Shown piece after piece: positions 46,491 to 56,100 of a stretch of 64,000 bases of DNA (positions are counted from its first letter, which is position 1; each line of letters begins with the position of its first letter). A program made the translations under genes and the position numbers. The notes below the pieces were generated by a model that was not told the origin of the DNA, made no database searches, and worked only from the letters and a program-made list of their open reading frames with translations. Location of the stretch: positions 1 through 64,000 of the forward strand of contig NZ_JAAGVY010000006.1 in assembly GCF_010686655.1 (NCBI RefSeq). The letters are read 5' to 3'. The stretch comes from Cryomorpha ignava. Its GTDB lineage: Bacteria; Bacteroidota; Bacteroidia; Flavobacteriales_D; Cryomorphaceae.

Positions 46491-48740
46491 ATGAATTTTC
46501 GCTTATTGTTACTACTTACCTTAATCCCGCAGGCATTTTACGCCCAGATGGTAGTTAGTCCGTCTTCGGACATCCCTGTTTTCATGCAAAATCAATCCCA
46601 AATTCGCAATCCGTGGACCGGTGGAATGAACGCTGCGCAAATTTCTATGATTGATGCTGATTACGACGGAAATGAAAATGATATTTTTCTTTTCGACAAA
46701 GCCGGCAACCGCGTTTTAATCTTTACCGGCGAAATGGAGGGTGGTGAAAGAATGTATAATTTCAGGCCGGAGCTTTCGCGAAATTTTCCTGCGCTCAAAT
46801 CATGGGCGCTCATGCGCGATTACGACTGCGACGGCAAACGCGATATTTTTACATACAGTACTCTGGGTGGTGCCTTTGCGGTATATCGCAATACCGGAAC
46901 GGCCGAGACAGGAATAAGTTTTGAATTGGTTAATCAGTCTGTTCAGAGTTATTACGCCTTTAATACAACCCAGTTTGGTACCAATATATATGTATCGAGC
47001 CAAGATGTTCCGGCTATTTTTGATTTTGATGGTGATGGCGATCTTGACATTTTAAATTTCAGTGTTAACGGAACTATGGTCGAGCTTCACCTTAATTTTT
47101 CTATTGAGAACACAGGTTCTTGCGGACTAGACAATTTTGAATTGAAGAATAAATGCTACGGCAGGTTTGTAGAAGGTAGCGAAAACAACGGAATCATCAC
47201 CGATCCCGCATTGGTTGATGCGGCATGTAGCTTTAATGTCGTTAATCCAAAAGCTAATGATACAGAAGCTAAAGGCGCCAGACACGTAGGCTCAACAATT
47301 CTCGCTTTTGATGCAAATCAAGACGGGCTCGTAGAAATCATTCTCGGTGATGTGAGCTATACAAACCTCACCTATTTGGAAAATAATGATCGTCCTGCTC
47401 CACTTGTTGATAGCGTTGGATATATCTCTACAGATTTTCCAGCAGATTTTGGGGCTCCGGCTGTAGATATCGATAATTTTCCGGCGGGTTTTTATGAAGA
47501 CATTAACGGTGACGGAATTCGCGATTTAATTGTTGGTGTAAACAATCTCGATGGGGCGGCCAACAAAAAATCTATTTGGTATTACGTAAATAATGGCGCC
47601 GATAATTTGCCCAATTTCGAATTTATCCAAACAGATTTTCTCCAAGATCAAACCATTGATTATGGCGAAGCATCGGCTCCGGCGTTTTTTGATTACAACG
47701 GTGATGGACTTATGGATATTGTGATTGGCAGCCGAGGCGAATTTATTGATATGGGCAATTATAAACCAACACTCGCTCTATATATCAATACCGGCACAGC
47801 TTCCAGTCCTGCATTTACATTACAAGATCCTGACTGGTTAAGCGTATCAACCTTAAATATAGGTCAGTACATTACTCCAACTTTTGGCGATATAGATGCC
47901 GATGGCGACATAGATCTTATTGTTGGTTGCGCTTCGGGCGAACTTTATCTTTTCGAAAACACAGCAGGTGCGGGAAATACTGCGAGCTTTTTCCTTTCGG
48001 GAAATGTGCTTGCGGGTAGTGAAATTTTAGACGTCGGTCAAAACAGTGCTCCGCAATTGTTTGATTTAAACCAGGATGGGAAGCTCGATCTGATTATAGG
48101 CGAGCGAAACGGAAATTTGAATTATTACCAAAACACAGGAACTTCAGTCAATGCTCAATTTACCTTTATCGCAGATACCCTTGGCGGCGTATCGAGCGTG
48201 GAGCCCAATTATTTTGTGGGCAATAGCAGCCCGCATTTTTACACATTTATTGGCGAGACCTATCTAGCAGTGGGCGGCGAAGCCGGAAGAATACATGTAT
48301 ATAACGGTATAGCCGATAACCTCACCGGCGATTTTAACCTGGTTAGCCTTCACGCTTTTGAGGTTAATACCGGCCTGCTGAGCAAACCCTATATCCTTGA
48401 TGTAAATACAGATGGTATTCCCGATTTATTTCTTGGCAGCATAGGTGGTGGCGTAAGCCTTTTTATGGGCGATTATCTATTGGGACTAACCGACACCAAA
48501 AAGAAAAACAGTCTACTTAAAATTTATCCCAATCCGGCCAATGATAAGATACGTGTTGATTTAGTTGATAAGGAAGATTCAAATTTAAGTTATAATTTGT
48601 ATTCCCTTTCGGGGATGTTGACGCAGAGAGGAATTGTGCAAAACGGAATTATTGATATCAGCAGACTGGCTACAGGTATGTTTATTCTGGAAATTGATTC
48701 GTCGGGAATTATCTATCGTGGCAAGGTGGTGAAGGAGTAA
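46491..48740 (+). CDS. Secreted FG-GAP/VCBS-repeat protein with T9SS type-A sorting domain
   Basis: From the ATG at 46491 (MNFRLLLLLTLIPQAFYAQ, a signal peptide) the protein has 749 residues. At least eight calcium-loop-like units recur: IDADYDGNEND, RDYDCDGKRD, FDFDGDGDLD, FDANQDGLVE, EDINGDGIRD, FDYNGDGLMD, GDIDADGDID, FDLNQDGKLD and LDVNTDGIPD, each followed by a short hydrophobic strand, as in VCBS/integrin-like beta-propellers. The T9SS domain starts at KIYPNPANDKIRVD. An upstream ATG at 46449 is in frame but would place 14 polar residues before the signal peptide. It is divergent from secDF. Adhesion or surface display is inferred. Confidence 0.88.
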   Translation: MNFRLLLLLTLIPQAFYAQMVVSPSSDIPVFMQNQSQIRNPWTGGMNAAQISMIDADYDGNENDIFLFDKAGNRVLIFTGEMEGGERMYNFRPELSRNFPALKSWALMRDYDCDGKRDIFTYSTLGGAFAVYRNTGTAETGISFELVNQSVQSYYAFNTTQFGTNIYVSSQDVPAIFDFDGDGDLDILNFSVNGTMVELHLNFSIENTGSCGLDNFELKNKCYGRFVEGSENNGIITDPALVDAACSFNVVNPKANDTEAKGARHVGSTILAFDANQDGLVEIILGDVSYTNLTYLENNDRPAPLVDSVGYISTDFPADFGAPAVDIDNFPAGFYEDINGDGIRDLIVGVNNLDGAANKKSIWYYVNNGADNLPNFEFIQTDFLQDQTIDYGEASAPAFFDYNGDGLMDIVIGSRGEFIDMGNYKPTLALYINTGTASSPAFTLQDPDWLSVSTLNIGQYITPTFGDIDADGDIDLIVGCASGELYLFENTAGAGNTASFFLSGNVLAGSEILDVGQNSAPQLFDLNQDGKLDLIIGERNGNLNYYQNTGTSVNAQFTFIADTLGGVSSVEPNYFVGNSSPHFYTFIGETYLAVGGEAGRIHVYNGIADNLTGDFNLVSLHAFEVNTGLLSKPYILDVNTDGIPDLFLGSIGGGVSLFMGDYLLGLTDTKKKNSLLKIYPNPANDKIRVDLVDKEDSNLSYNLYSLSGMLTQRGIVQNGIIDISRLATGMFILEIDSSGIIYRGKVVKE

Positions 48741-49230
48741 GCAAGGTTTCAATCGACAATGGTTTCAATCGACAATGGTTTCAATAGGCAAATGAGAAGT
48801 AGGTGAAGATAAATTGGCAATGGGCAATTTGCAATAGGCAATAACAACGATCTTAATTACAACTCAAATCTTTCCATTTAAATTATAATACTCACTATAT
48901 CGTGATGTGAACTCCCTTTCCTGCATCCGACGTAGCTTTTCGCGGAGAGGAATGCACAAGGGCGGCAATGGTTTCAATAGGCAATGAGCAATGAGCAATG
49001 AGCAATGAGCAATAGTCAACAACGATCTTAATTACAACTCAAATCTTTCCATTTAAATTATAATACTCACTATACCGTGATGTGAACTCCCTTTCCTGCA
49101 TCCGACGAGGCTTTTCGCCGACGACCGAAGGGAGTGGTATGTAGAGGAATGCACAAGGGCGGCAATGGTTTCAATAGGCAATAGGCAATGAGCAATAGGC
49201 AATGACAGACAAGTTTAGAAGTTAGTGAAA
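48741..49230. repeat. Tandemly duplicated intergenic stretch with GGCAATGAGCAAT-type microrepeats
   Basis: A block beginning AACAACGATCTTAATTACAA at 48843 recurs at 49018 with near identity through CTGCATCCGACG, AGGAATGCACAAGGGCGGCA and ATGGTTTCAATAGGCAA. The second copy carries roughly 20 extra bases (GACCGAAGGGAGTGGTATGT) within it. Between and around the copies are short arrays of TGAGCAA (four units at about 48983-49011), AATAGGCAATG, and a 16-base unit GGTTTCAATCGACAAT repeated at 48746-48778. No gene is seen. Confidence 0.8.
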
Positions 49231-49260
49231 AAAAAGTCTCGCCAGATGACGAGACTTTTT
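49231..49260 (-). terminator. mdh terminator, bidirectional
   Basis: AAAAAGTCTCG and CGAGACTTTTT form an 11-bp perfect stem with an eight-base loop. It lies about 27 bases after the mdh stop codon, with A/T runs on both flanks. Confidence 0.88.
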
Positions 49261-49286
49261 CAAAAAACTTTTAATGATGTCGCGGT

Positions 49287-50228
49287 TTATGACGACATTA
49301 CATCCATATTATCCAAAACTTCCATTACTTCTTTTACAGAATTTGCAGAAGAGTAAAGCATTTCTTTTTCTTCGTCATTCAGCTTGAGTTCAATAATTTC
49401 CTCAATTCCGTTTTTGCCAAGTTTTGTAGGCACGCCGAGGTAAATATCATTCAGACCATACTCACCTTGCAGCCATGCACAAGTTGGGAAAATACGTTTT
49501 TGATCGCGCACTACTGCCTCAACCATTTGCGCTGCAGCAGCACCAGGTGCATACCATGCAGAAGTGCCCAAAAGATTTACAATCTCACCACCACCTTTTT
49601 TGGTGCGCTCAATAATTGCATTCAGTTTACTCTTATCAATAAGTTCAGTAACAGGAATTCCGGCTACTGTAGTATATCGCGGAAGCGGAACCATCGTATC
49701 GCCATGACCACCCATCAATACTGCCTGAATGTCTTTTGGTGAGCAATTAAGTTCAGTGGCGATAAATGCACGGTAGCGCGCAGTATCTAGAACACCGGCC
49801 ATACCGAATACTCGGCGCGAATCGATTTTTGCCGTAAGGTAAGCGGCATACGTCATTACATCAAGCGGATTGCTCACAATAATAATCTTTGCATCAGGTG
49901 AATGCTCAATAGCTTGTGCGGTAACATTTTTTACGATGCCGGCATTCGTAGCTATTAAATCGTCGCGGCTCATACCAGGCTTACGCGGAAGACCCGAGGT
50001 GATTACAATTACTTCAGATCCGGCCGTTTTTTTATAGTCATTTGTAGAGCCTATCGTGCGGCTATCGTATAAATTGATAGGCGAAGTTTCCCAAATATCC
50101 AATGCCTTACCCTCGGCAAAACCTTCTTTGATATCCAGTAAAACAATTTCATTTGCAATTTCGTGATGTGCAAGTACATTCGCACACGTAGCACCTACAT
50201 TTCCGGCACCTACAACTGTTACTTTCAT
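49287..50228 (-). CDS. mdh: Malate dehydrogenase
   Basis: The 313-residue NAD-dependent enzyme interconverts malate and oxaloacetate in the TCA cycle. It belongs to the LDH-like group: the nucleotide fold GAGNVGATCANVLA at the N-terminus, substrate Arg in GLPRKPGMSRDDL, NPLDVMTYAAYL, and the catalytic His in GGHGDTMVPLPRY. Product choice (malate rather than lactate) follows from the Arg in the mobile loop. It is a single gene with its own promoter and terminator. Confidence 0.95.
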   Translation of the reverse strand: MKVTVVGAGNVGATCANVLAHHEIANEIVLLDIKEGFAEGKALDIWETSPINLYDSRTIGSTNDYKKTAGSEVIVITSGLPRKPGMSRDDLIATNAGIVKNVTAQAIEHSPDAKIIIVSNPLDVMTYAAYLTAKIDSRRVFGMAGVLDTARYRAFIATELNCSPKDIQAVLMGGHGDTMVPLPRYTTVAGIPVTELIDKSKLNAIIERTKKGGGEIVNLLGTSAWYAPGAAAAQMVEAVVRDQKRIFPTCAWLQGEYGLNDIYLGVPTKLGKNGIEEIIELKLNDEEKEMLYSSANSVKEVMEVLDNMDVMSS

Positions 50229-50265
50229 ATTATTTTGAAATTTTCTGTGAGTTTACTTTGAGGTG

Positions 50266-50273
50266 CAAATATA
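50266..50273 (-). promoter_or_regulatory. mdh promoter -7 element
   Basis: TATATTTG on the minus strand (50273-50266) matches TAnnTTTG and lies 38 bases upstream of the mdh ATG. The -33 position about 19 bases upstream reads GTTAG, a weak match. Confidence 0.6.
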
Positions 50274-50712
50274 ATATATACACTTGACTCTAACTTCATA
50301 ATAAAAACAAATCGCCACTGTACTGCAATTTAGATTCATAAAAAATAAGTGATTAAAAAAATTGTATTTCCCAATATGCACAATGGTTTCTGTATGTTTC
50401 GAAATGAAAAATGATTCGATTTAGACAATCAATTTAACTCCGATATTTTCATCTGAATTGAATAAATGTATATTTAGCACCAATTTCGGAAAACAAGATT
50501 GCAGAAAGACCGTAAAGAATTTATCGCTGTTGAAGTTGAATGCACTCAATAAAAACAGAGGAATTTAGAGATATTACCTTTAGAAAAACGGTATATATAT
50601 TTCTTTACAACTTTCATATTATTGTACTTAATAAGAAAAATAGTAGCCTACCACATTTAATAATAGGCAAGAATTTAAAAATAAATGGCAACCATCAACC
50701 CAACACGCCGTC
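50274..50712. other. Intergenic, AT-rich, between divergent mdh and sigma factor genes
   Basis: No gene is supported. A 63-codon plus-strand frame (50540-50731) is compositionally AT-driven, has no motif and overlaps the sigma factor start, so it is rejected. The leader of the sigma factor gene probably lies here. Confidence 0.6.
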
Positions 50713-51321
50713 TTGGCAATGCTTAGTGTAAACAACATCAGTGAAGATCAGCTTAAAATGCTGGTTGACGGTTGCGTACGAAATCATCGTAAAAGCCAGG
50801 AAATGGTCTATAAGATGTTTTACGGCAAGATGATGTCGGTTTGCAGGAGGTACACCAAAAACGAAGATCAGGCGAAGGATATTCTTCAGGATGGCTTTAT
50901 CAAGGTTTTTAAAAACATTGAAAAGTTTAATTTTGACGGATCTTTTGAAGGTTGGATTAGAAGAATTGTAGTCAATACGGCGATAGATTTTACGCGTAAA
51001 GCCAAAAATGACTACCTTTTAATGAACGAAAACCAATCGCTCGAAGATTTTGAGAATGATCTGCTCGATGAAAGTGTTGAAGAAGATTATGATACTCCCT
51101 TTAAAGTGAGTGATGTAATCGCCGGAATGGAACAACTTTCAAATGCATACCGTACAGTATTTAACCTGTACGTTTTTGAAAATTATTCACATCAGGAAAT
51201 TGCCGACGCGTTGAAAATAAGTGTTGGCACGAGCAAGTCAAATTTGGCAAAAGCCCGTGCAAACCTTAAGAAAATATTGACTAAAGAATTGGAGAAAAGA
51301 AATGGCGAATCAACTAGATAA
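50713..51321 (+). CDS. ECF-type RNA polymerase sigma factor
   Basis: The 202-residue protein has sigma region 2 (QEMVYKMFYGKMMSVCRRYT, DQAKDILQDGFIKVFKNIEKF, FEGWIRRIVVNTAID) and region 4 (LSNAYRTVFNLYVFENYSHQEIADALKISVGTSKSNLAKARANL), with no regions 1 or 3. The start may be codon 1 or the Met at codon 3. Its end overlaps the next gene by 20 bases, the normal arrangement for a sigma factor and its anti-sigma. The large surface-protein genes that follow are candidate targets. An acidic linker (EDFENDLLDESVEEDYD) joins the two regions. Confidence 0.93.
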   Translation: MAMLSVNNISEDQLKMLVDGCVRNHRKSQEMVYKMFYGKMMSVCRRYTKNEDQAKDILQDGFIKVFKNIEKFNFDGSFEGWIRRIVVNTAIDFTRKAKNDYLLMNENQSLEDFENDLLDESVEEDYDTPFKVSDVIAGMEQLSNAYRTVFNLYVFENYSHQEIADALKISVGTSKSNLAKARANLKKILTKELEKRNGESTR

Positions 51322-52540
51322 ATTTGACGAACTGATCAAGCAAAGCTTTGATGGTTTTGAAGTACCTTATGATCCACAACATTGGGATGACCTGCAGGCA
51401 AACTTAGACTCAACTACGCCGAGTCTTACCAGCTATTTTGGGGCTATCACCACCGGGTTGGTTGCTACAAGCGTTGTGTTTATCGCCATGTTGTTCTTCT
51501 TCTCTGATGCTCAAATACAAAATCCAAAACATATAAATGTTGACGAAATTACGGCAGAACATTTAGGGGAAGAAGGGAATGAGAATGCAAGTCAAAAATC
51601 TGCGATTGAAAATAATACAGCAGAGCTTAGTGAAGAATCTGATAGTGACGCTACAGTTTCTGAAGATGATAATGCTATTGCTGAGACTAAGGCAGTAAAT
51701 GCTAAAGCTGATAAGGCAATAAGTAAAGAGAAAACAAATTATGCTAAAGCCGAAGCATTAAAAACTCCGGTTAAAAACATCAAAGGAACTGCGGGTGCAG
51801 AAAGTGTATCTCGTGTGAGAACAGGGTGTACCGGATTGGTAATAAATTTTGATGCCTCAGAAGAATACGGTTCTGATGCCAAATATCTTTGGAATTTTGG
51901 CGATGGCTTTTTTAGCAATGAGTCAAACCCATCTCATACATTTAATAAAGAAGGTGTATTTGACGTATCGCTTTCGGTAACATCAAAAACTACAGGTCAA
52001 ATTTCATCAAATGTTGTGCAGGCGATGATAGAAGTAAAAGAAGCTCCTGTTGCTAATTTGGATGTAAATATTGAAAGCCTCTCATCTATTTCCATTAAAA
52101 ACGACAGCTATAATGCCAGCGATTTGGAATGGAATGTGGACGGCAAAATGCTAATCGACAAAAACGAAATTAATATTAGCGTAGTTGACAATACCCGCCA
52201 AAACCTGGTGATGAGTGTTAGCAATGACGGTGGTTGTACCGATACGCTCGAAACAGTGATCAATAGTGTAGTTGCAGGGTCAGAGTTTCCACGTGCCCTC
52301 GGTTCATCATTTGGTGCAAGTTTTGCTCCGGGCGCTATTTTAGATTCAGGCGACGTGAAATCGATCAAAATTTTCGAAAAATCTTCAGGCAAGCTTGTTT
52401 TTGAAGGGTCGGGAAATAAAGGTTGGAACGGTACCGAACTAAATGGAGAGCCGGCGCATAAAGGTGCTTACAAGTGGCTTATGGCGGTTAAAAAATCCGG
52501 ATCTATCGATATCTACAAAGGAGATATAGAGTTGCGTTAA
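51302..52540 (+). CDS. Membrane anti-sigma-like protein with PKD domain and type-B-sorting-domain-like C-terminus
   Basis: The 412-residue protein begins with a cytoplasmic motif common to Bacteroidota anti-sigma-like proteins (DKFDELIKQSFDGFEVPYD then PQHWDDLQANL), has one membrane helix (about residues 45-67, AITTGLVATSVVFIAMLFFF), a low-complexity acidic/Lys-Ala linker (to about 170) and a PKD domain (CTGLVINFDASEEYG, KYLWNFGDGFFSNESNPSHTF). The last 80 residues (VKSIKIFEKSSGKLVFEG, GWNGTELNGEPAHKGAYKWL) follow the layout of the gliding-motility-associated type-B sorting domain (iydRxGxxVFxxxxxxxxWdGxxxGxxxxxGxYxY). It lacks a cleavable signal peptide, so it would stay in the inner membrane. 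It overlaps the sigma factor gene by 20 bases. Confidence 0.82.
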   Translation: MANQLDKFDELIKQSFDGFEVPYDPQHWDDLQANLDSTTPSLTSYFGAITTGLVATSVVFIAMLFFFSDAQIQNPKHINVDEITAEHLGEEGNENASQKSAIENNTAELSEESDSDATVSEDDNAIAETKAVNAKADKAISKEKTNYAKAEALKTPVKNIKGTAGAESVSRVRTGCTGLVINFDASEEYGSDAKYLWNFGDGFFSNESNPSHTFNKEGVFDVSLSVTSKTTGQISSNVVQAMIEVKEAPVANLDVNIESLSSISIKNDSYNASDLEWNVDGKMLIDKNEINISVVDNTRQNLVMSVSNDGGCTDTLETVINSVVAGSEFPRALGSSFGASFAPGAILDSGDVKSIKIFEKSSGKLVFEGSGNKGWNGTELNGEPAHKGAYKWLMAVKKSGSIDIYKGDIELR

Positions 52541-53151
52541 GCCTCACATCAGCCTAGTTACATTCTTTGAGCTTCATTTTTAAATTCTTTGGGCTGATCT
52601 ATATTGGAGGGTTAGCGATCTCGCTAATACTAGGGTGAGAATATATTGGGAGCTTTCAGGTTCTATTTCAAAATAATGACTTCCTCCAAAAAAATTCTGA
52701 ACAAGTTCACATAACTCAAAAAATCCGTTATTAGTTTTGGTTGCCGCACTCGGAATTTTATTCCCAACCTAATTCATATTTGAATAGAAATAAGAAATCT
52801 ACTTTTCGCAGAGATTTCAGTCTCAAATGAAATTTTCGGAATTCAGCTTACTCTTGCATTCCTAATTAGTATTTGCACTCAGTTTATAACAATAGATTAA
52901 AGATTAGTTCGTAGCCTGAAAAAAGGGCACATCTGTTTATTCCACTATAAATCTGTGCAATAAGCTACATAATAGAATTCCTTTGAACAGAGCCTGAAAG
53001 AAAATCAAAGTGAATTGTATTCATACGAGCAACTTCTTAGATAGTTACTCGTCATTCTTTCACCAGATGCCATATAAACACATTTGAAGTAGATTTCCAT
53101 AGATGACTTTTATATCTTTGGACTTTACGCTCAAAACCAACCATTCAGAGA
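52541..53151. other. Leader region of the large surface protein, no gene
   Basis: These 611 bases hold no supported gene. A short inverted repeat TTAGCGA/TCGCTAA with a two-base centre lies at 52612-52627. TATCTTTG at 53113-53120 fits a -7 element about 32 bases upstream of the next ATG, without a matching -33 element. That would be compatible with use of an alternative sigma factor such as the ECF protein upstream (inference). Confidence 0.5.
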
Positions 53152-56100
53152 ATGATGAAAATGTTTACTAAAAGAATTTTATCGATTGCGATCATAATGC
53201 TTAGCCTTGCAATGGCTAATAACGCTAGTGCGCAAGATACCTTATCATGGACTTCTAGTCCCTCACCCATTAATGGAGCCTATGAACCAGGAAGCATCGT
53301 AACATTTTGTTTCACAGTTGAAATAAATCCGCTTATTGGTGGAGCAAACTGGTTCCATGGTCTTGTTTTGAACATCCCTACTGGTTGGGATTATACCAGT
53401 ATTACGAATACCTCAGCACCGCCGAGCTGCACCGGAAGTGGGGGTGGTAATTGGGCGTTTTATCAAAATGGTCCGGATGGTCCCGGTTTTTATTACGATT
53501 CAGGAACCGGTGGGCCGCTTGATGGGAACCCCGGAAATAACTGGGGAGATCCGTGTTCTACAAACCAACTTCCAGACGACTTTACCTTTTGTTTTGATAT
53601 AACAGTCGGTTCGCCCCATTATGATGTGAATGGATTTCTTGATGGATATGATTGTGGTCCCGGTGGAAACGATATAGATGGAAGTTCGATTACGCCTTCA
53701 GTTACCTTTACCGGAGATGGAGAGACAGGCTCATGGGGTGGCACTTATGCCCCCACGCCACCGGTTTCTAGCGATCCTATTACAATTAAATGCTGTGATG
53801 CCGAAGCGGGGGTAAGCCCCGGCACGCTCCCAATTTGTGAAACTGGCAATTGGAACTTATTTGATGAGCTTGGAGATACGTTTGATGGAATTCCGCCTGA
53901 TACAGGTGGTGTGTGGACCTATGAAGGTGAGCCAGCGTATTCATGGACAAACCCGTGGTCACCTGCGGATAGCACTTGGTTAGGAACTTTTGATCCTACT
54001 ATCGACCCACCTGGTGAATACACCTACACAGTTACTCTGATTGACACAGTTACTGCTGACACTTGTACAAGCGCCACCACGATCATTATGGAGTTTATTT
54101 CGCTCGGAACTGTACAAAACATTGCAGATTGTAGTGGTACTCCTACTAATATTCTCCCTTTAATTACGAATTTCATTATACCCGCCGGGGGTACATGGAC
54201 CGACCCGGTTGGTACCCCTCTGGTCGGCGCCACAGTAGATCCGAATGTAAACCCTCCTGGTTTATATACCTATTCTTACTATGACGCCGGAATGTGTCTT
54301 ACAACTTTACAAGTACAAGTTACCTTTGCAACCGGCGGTGCTGCAGGTTCGCCGGGCACAGTTGATATATGTACATCTGATGCAGGATGCTTTTCACCGT
54401 TTACAGCGCTCCAGGGCAATCCTACCGCGGGTGGGAATTGGATCGTTTATGACTCTACAGGTTTTATATTTCTTGATTATTTGCCTGAATGGAATATATG
54501 TCTAGATATGTCAACCTATCCAAGCACGGTGCCAAATGGTTATGTCGGTGACTTTTTATTCAAATATCTTCTTGGTGCACCTCCATGTGATCCTGTGTTG
54601 GTGGATGTAACTGTAAATATTTTTGCCCCTGTAAATACAGGGGCGAACACCGTTACTTCGCTTTGCGTCACAGATGCTCCAGTAGAGCTTCATACACTGG
54701 TTGGCGGTGACCCAGGATTAGAATGGAATCAGGGTGGTACTGTAATACCTGATTTATTAGACCCCTCCACTTATGCTGCAAATACTAGTTTAAGTTTATA
54801 CTATGAAGGTGGTCTGGCGGGAACATCATGTGTGAGCTCTACGCTCCTTCAATTAACTATCTTGCCAACTTATGCATATGCCGGCGAGAACAATACGATA
54901 AATGTTTGTACGGCAGACGCGTTCATACTAATGAGAGACTCCATACCTGACAATGGAACAGATGTGGTGCAAAACGGTGGTACATGGCAAGACAATGCGG
55001 GAAATCCTACAAACACAGATTATTTTGTACCGGGTACAAGTGCTCCGGGAACTTATGTGTTTACTTATAATATTGTTAGTCCGTGTGCTACGGATCAATC
55101 TACACTCACAATAATTGTTGAGCCTACCCTTAATCCTGGAACAAGCGGCATACTTGATATCTGTTCAAATGAAACAAACGTTGCTCTAAGCGGTGGCCTT
55201 ACCGGTACTTTTGATACAGGAGGCACATGGACAGATGCATCAGGCATAGTGGTTCCGGGTGGAACTGTTAATGGAAATGCAGTAACAAATGGTGCTGTAT
55301 ATACCTATACCGTTGGTAGTGCACTTTGTGCGCAAACTGCAACTGTAACGATCAATGTAATTCCTGCGCCAAATGCTGGAGTATTAACAACTACGCCCCA
55401 GACATATTGTGATTCTGATGCGCCTATTGATTTAATGACACTTTTCACGACTCCCCCATCTGTATTGCCTTCACCCGGTGTGGCAGGCTGGACAAATCCC
55501 GGCGGAGCAACCGTTACCACAGTCAATCCGTCAAGTGGATCTTCAGCTTCGGGAGTTTATACTTATACAATTCAAAATTCCGGATGCGGACAAGCAAGTG
55601 TTTCTATCACCATAACTATTAATGATACTCCAAATGCAGGAACAGATGGAACATTAACCGTTTGCCCGAATGGTACAGGAACAGTTGATCTAATTAATTC
55701 TCTTGGTGGAAGCCCTGCCCCCGGCGGAACATGGACAGGCCCATTCGGTGGTGGTTTTAGCGGAAGCTTTAACCCGGCCACCCCAGACGCAGCAGGAGTT
55801 TATACTTACACCGTTGGAACTACTTGTACAGATCAAGCTACGGTTACAGTATCTTATGATGTATTGCCAAATCCGGGTATTTCTAGTACAGTTACCGTTT
55901 GTGCCGGTGATCCTGCCTTCAATCTGATTGATGAACTGGGAACTGGAGCAGTTTTAGGGAACTGGAGTTTTGGCGGAAGCGACACTTCTGGCACATTCAC
56001 CCCCGGAACAAGTAGTCCCGGTGTTTATACCAATACGGTAACCGCCGGTACATGCCCATCAGTAACTGCTACCCTTACGGTAAATGTTACAGCCCTGCCA

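Noticed and set aside
48980-49015. CRISPR array
   Set aside because: The TGAGCAA units are seven-base tandem repeats without spacers, and no cas gene is present.
50540-50731. 63-codon plus-strand frame before the sigma factor
   Set aside because: It overlaps the sigma factor start and has AT-driven composition without motifs.
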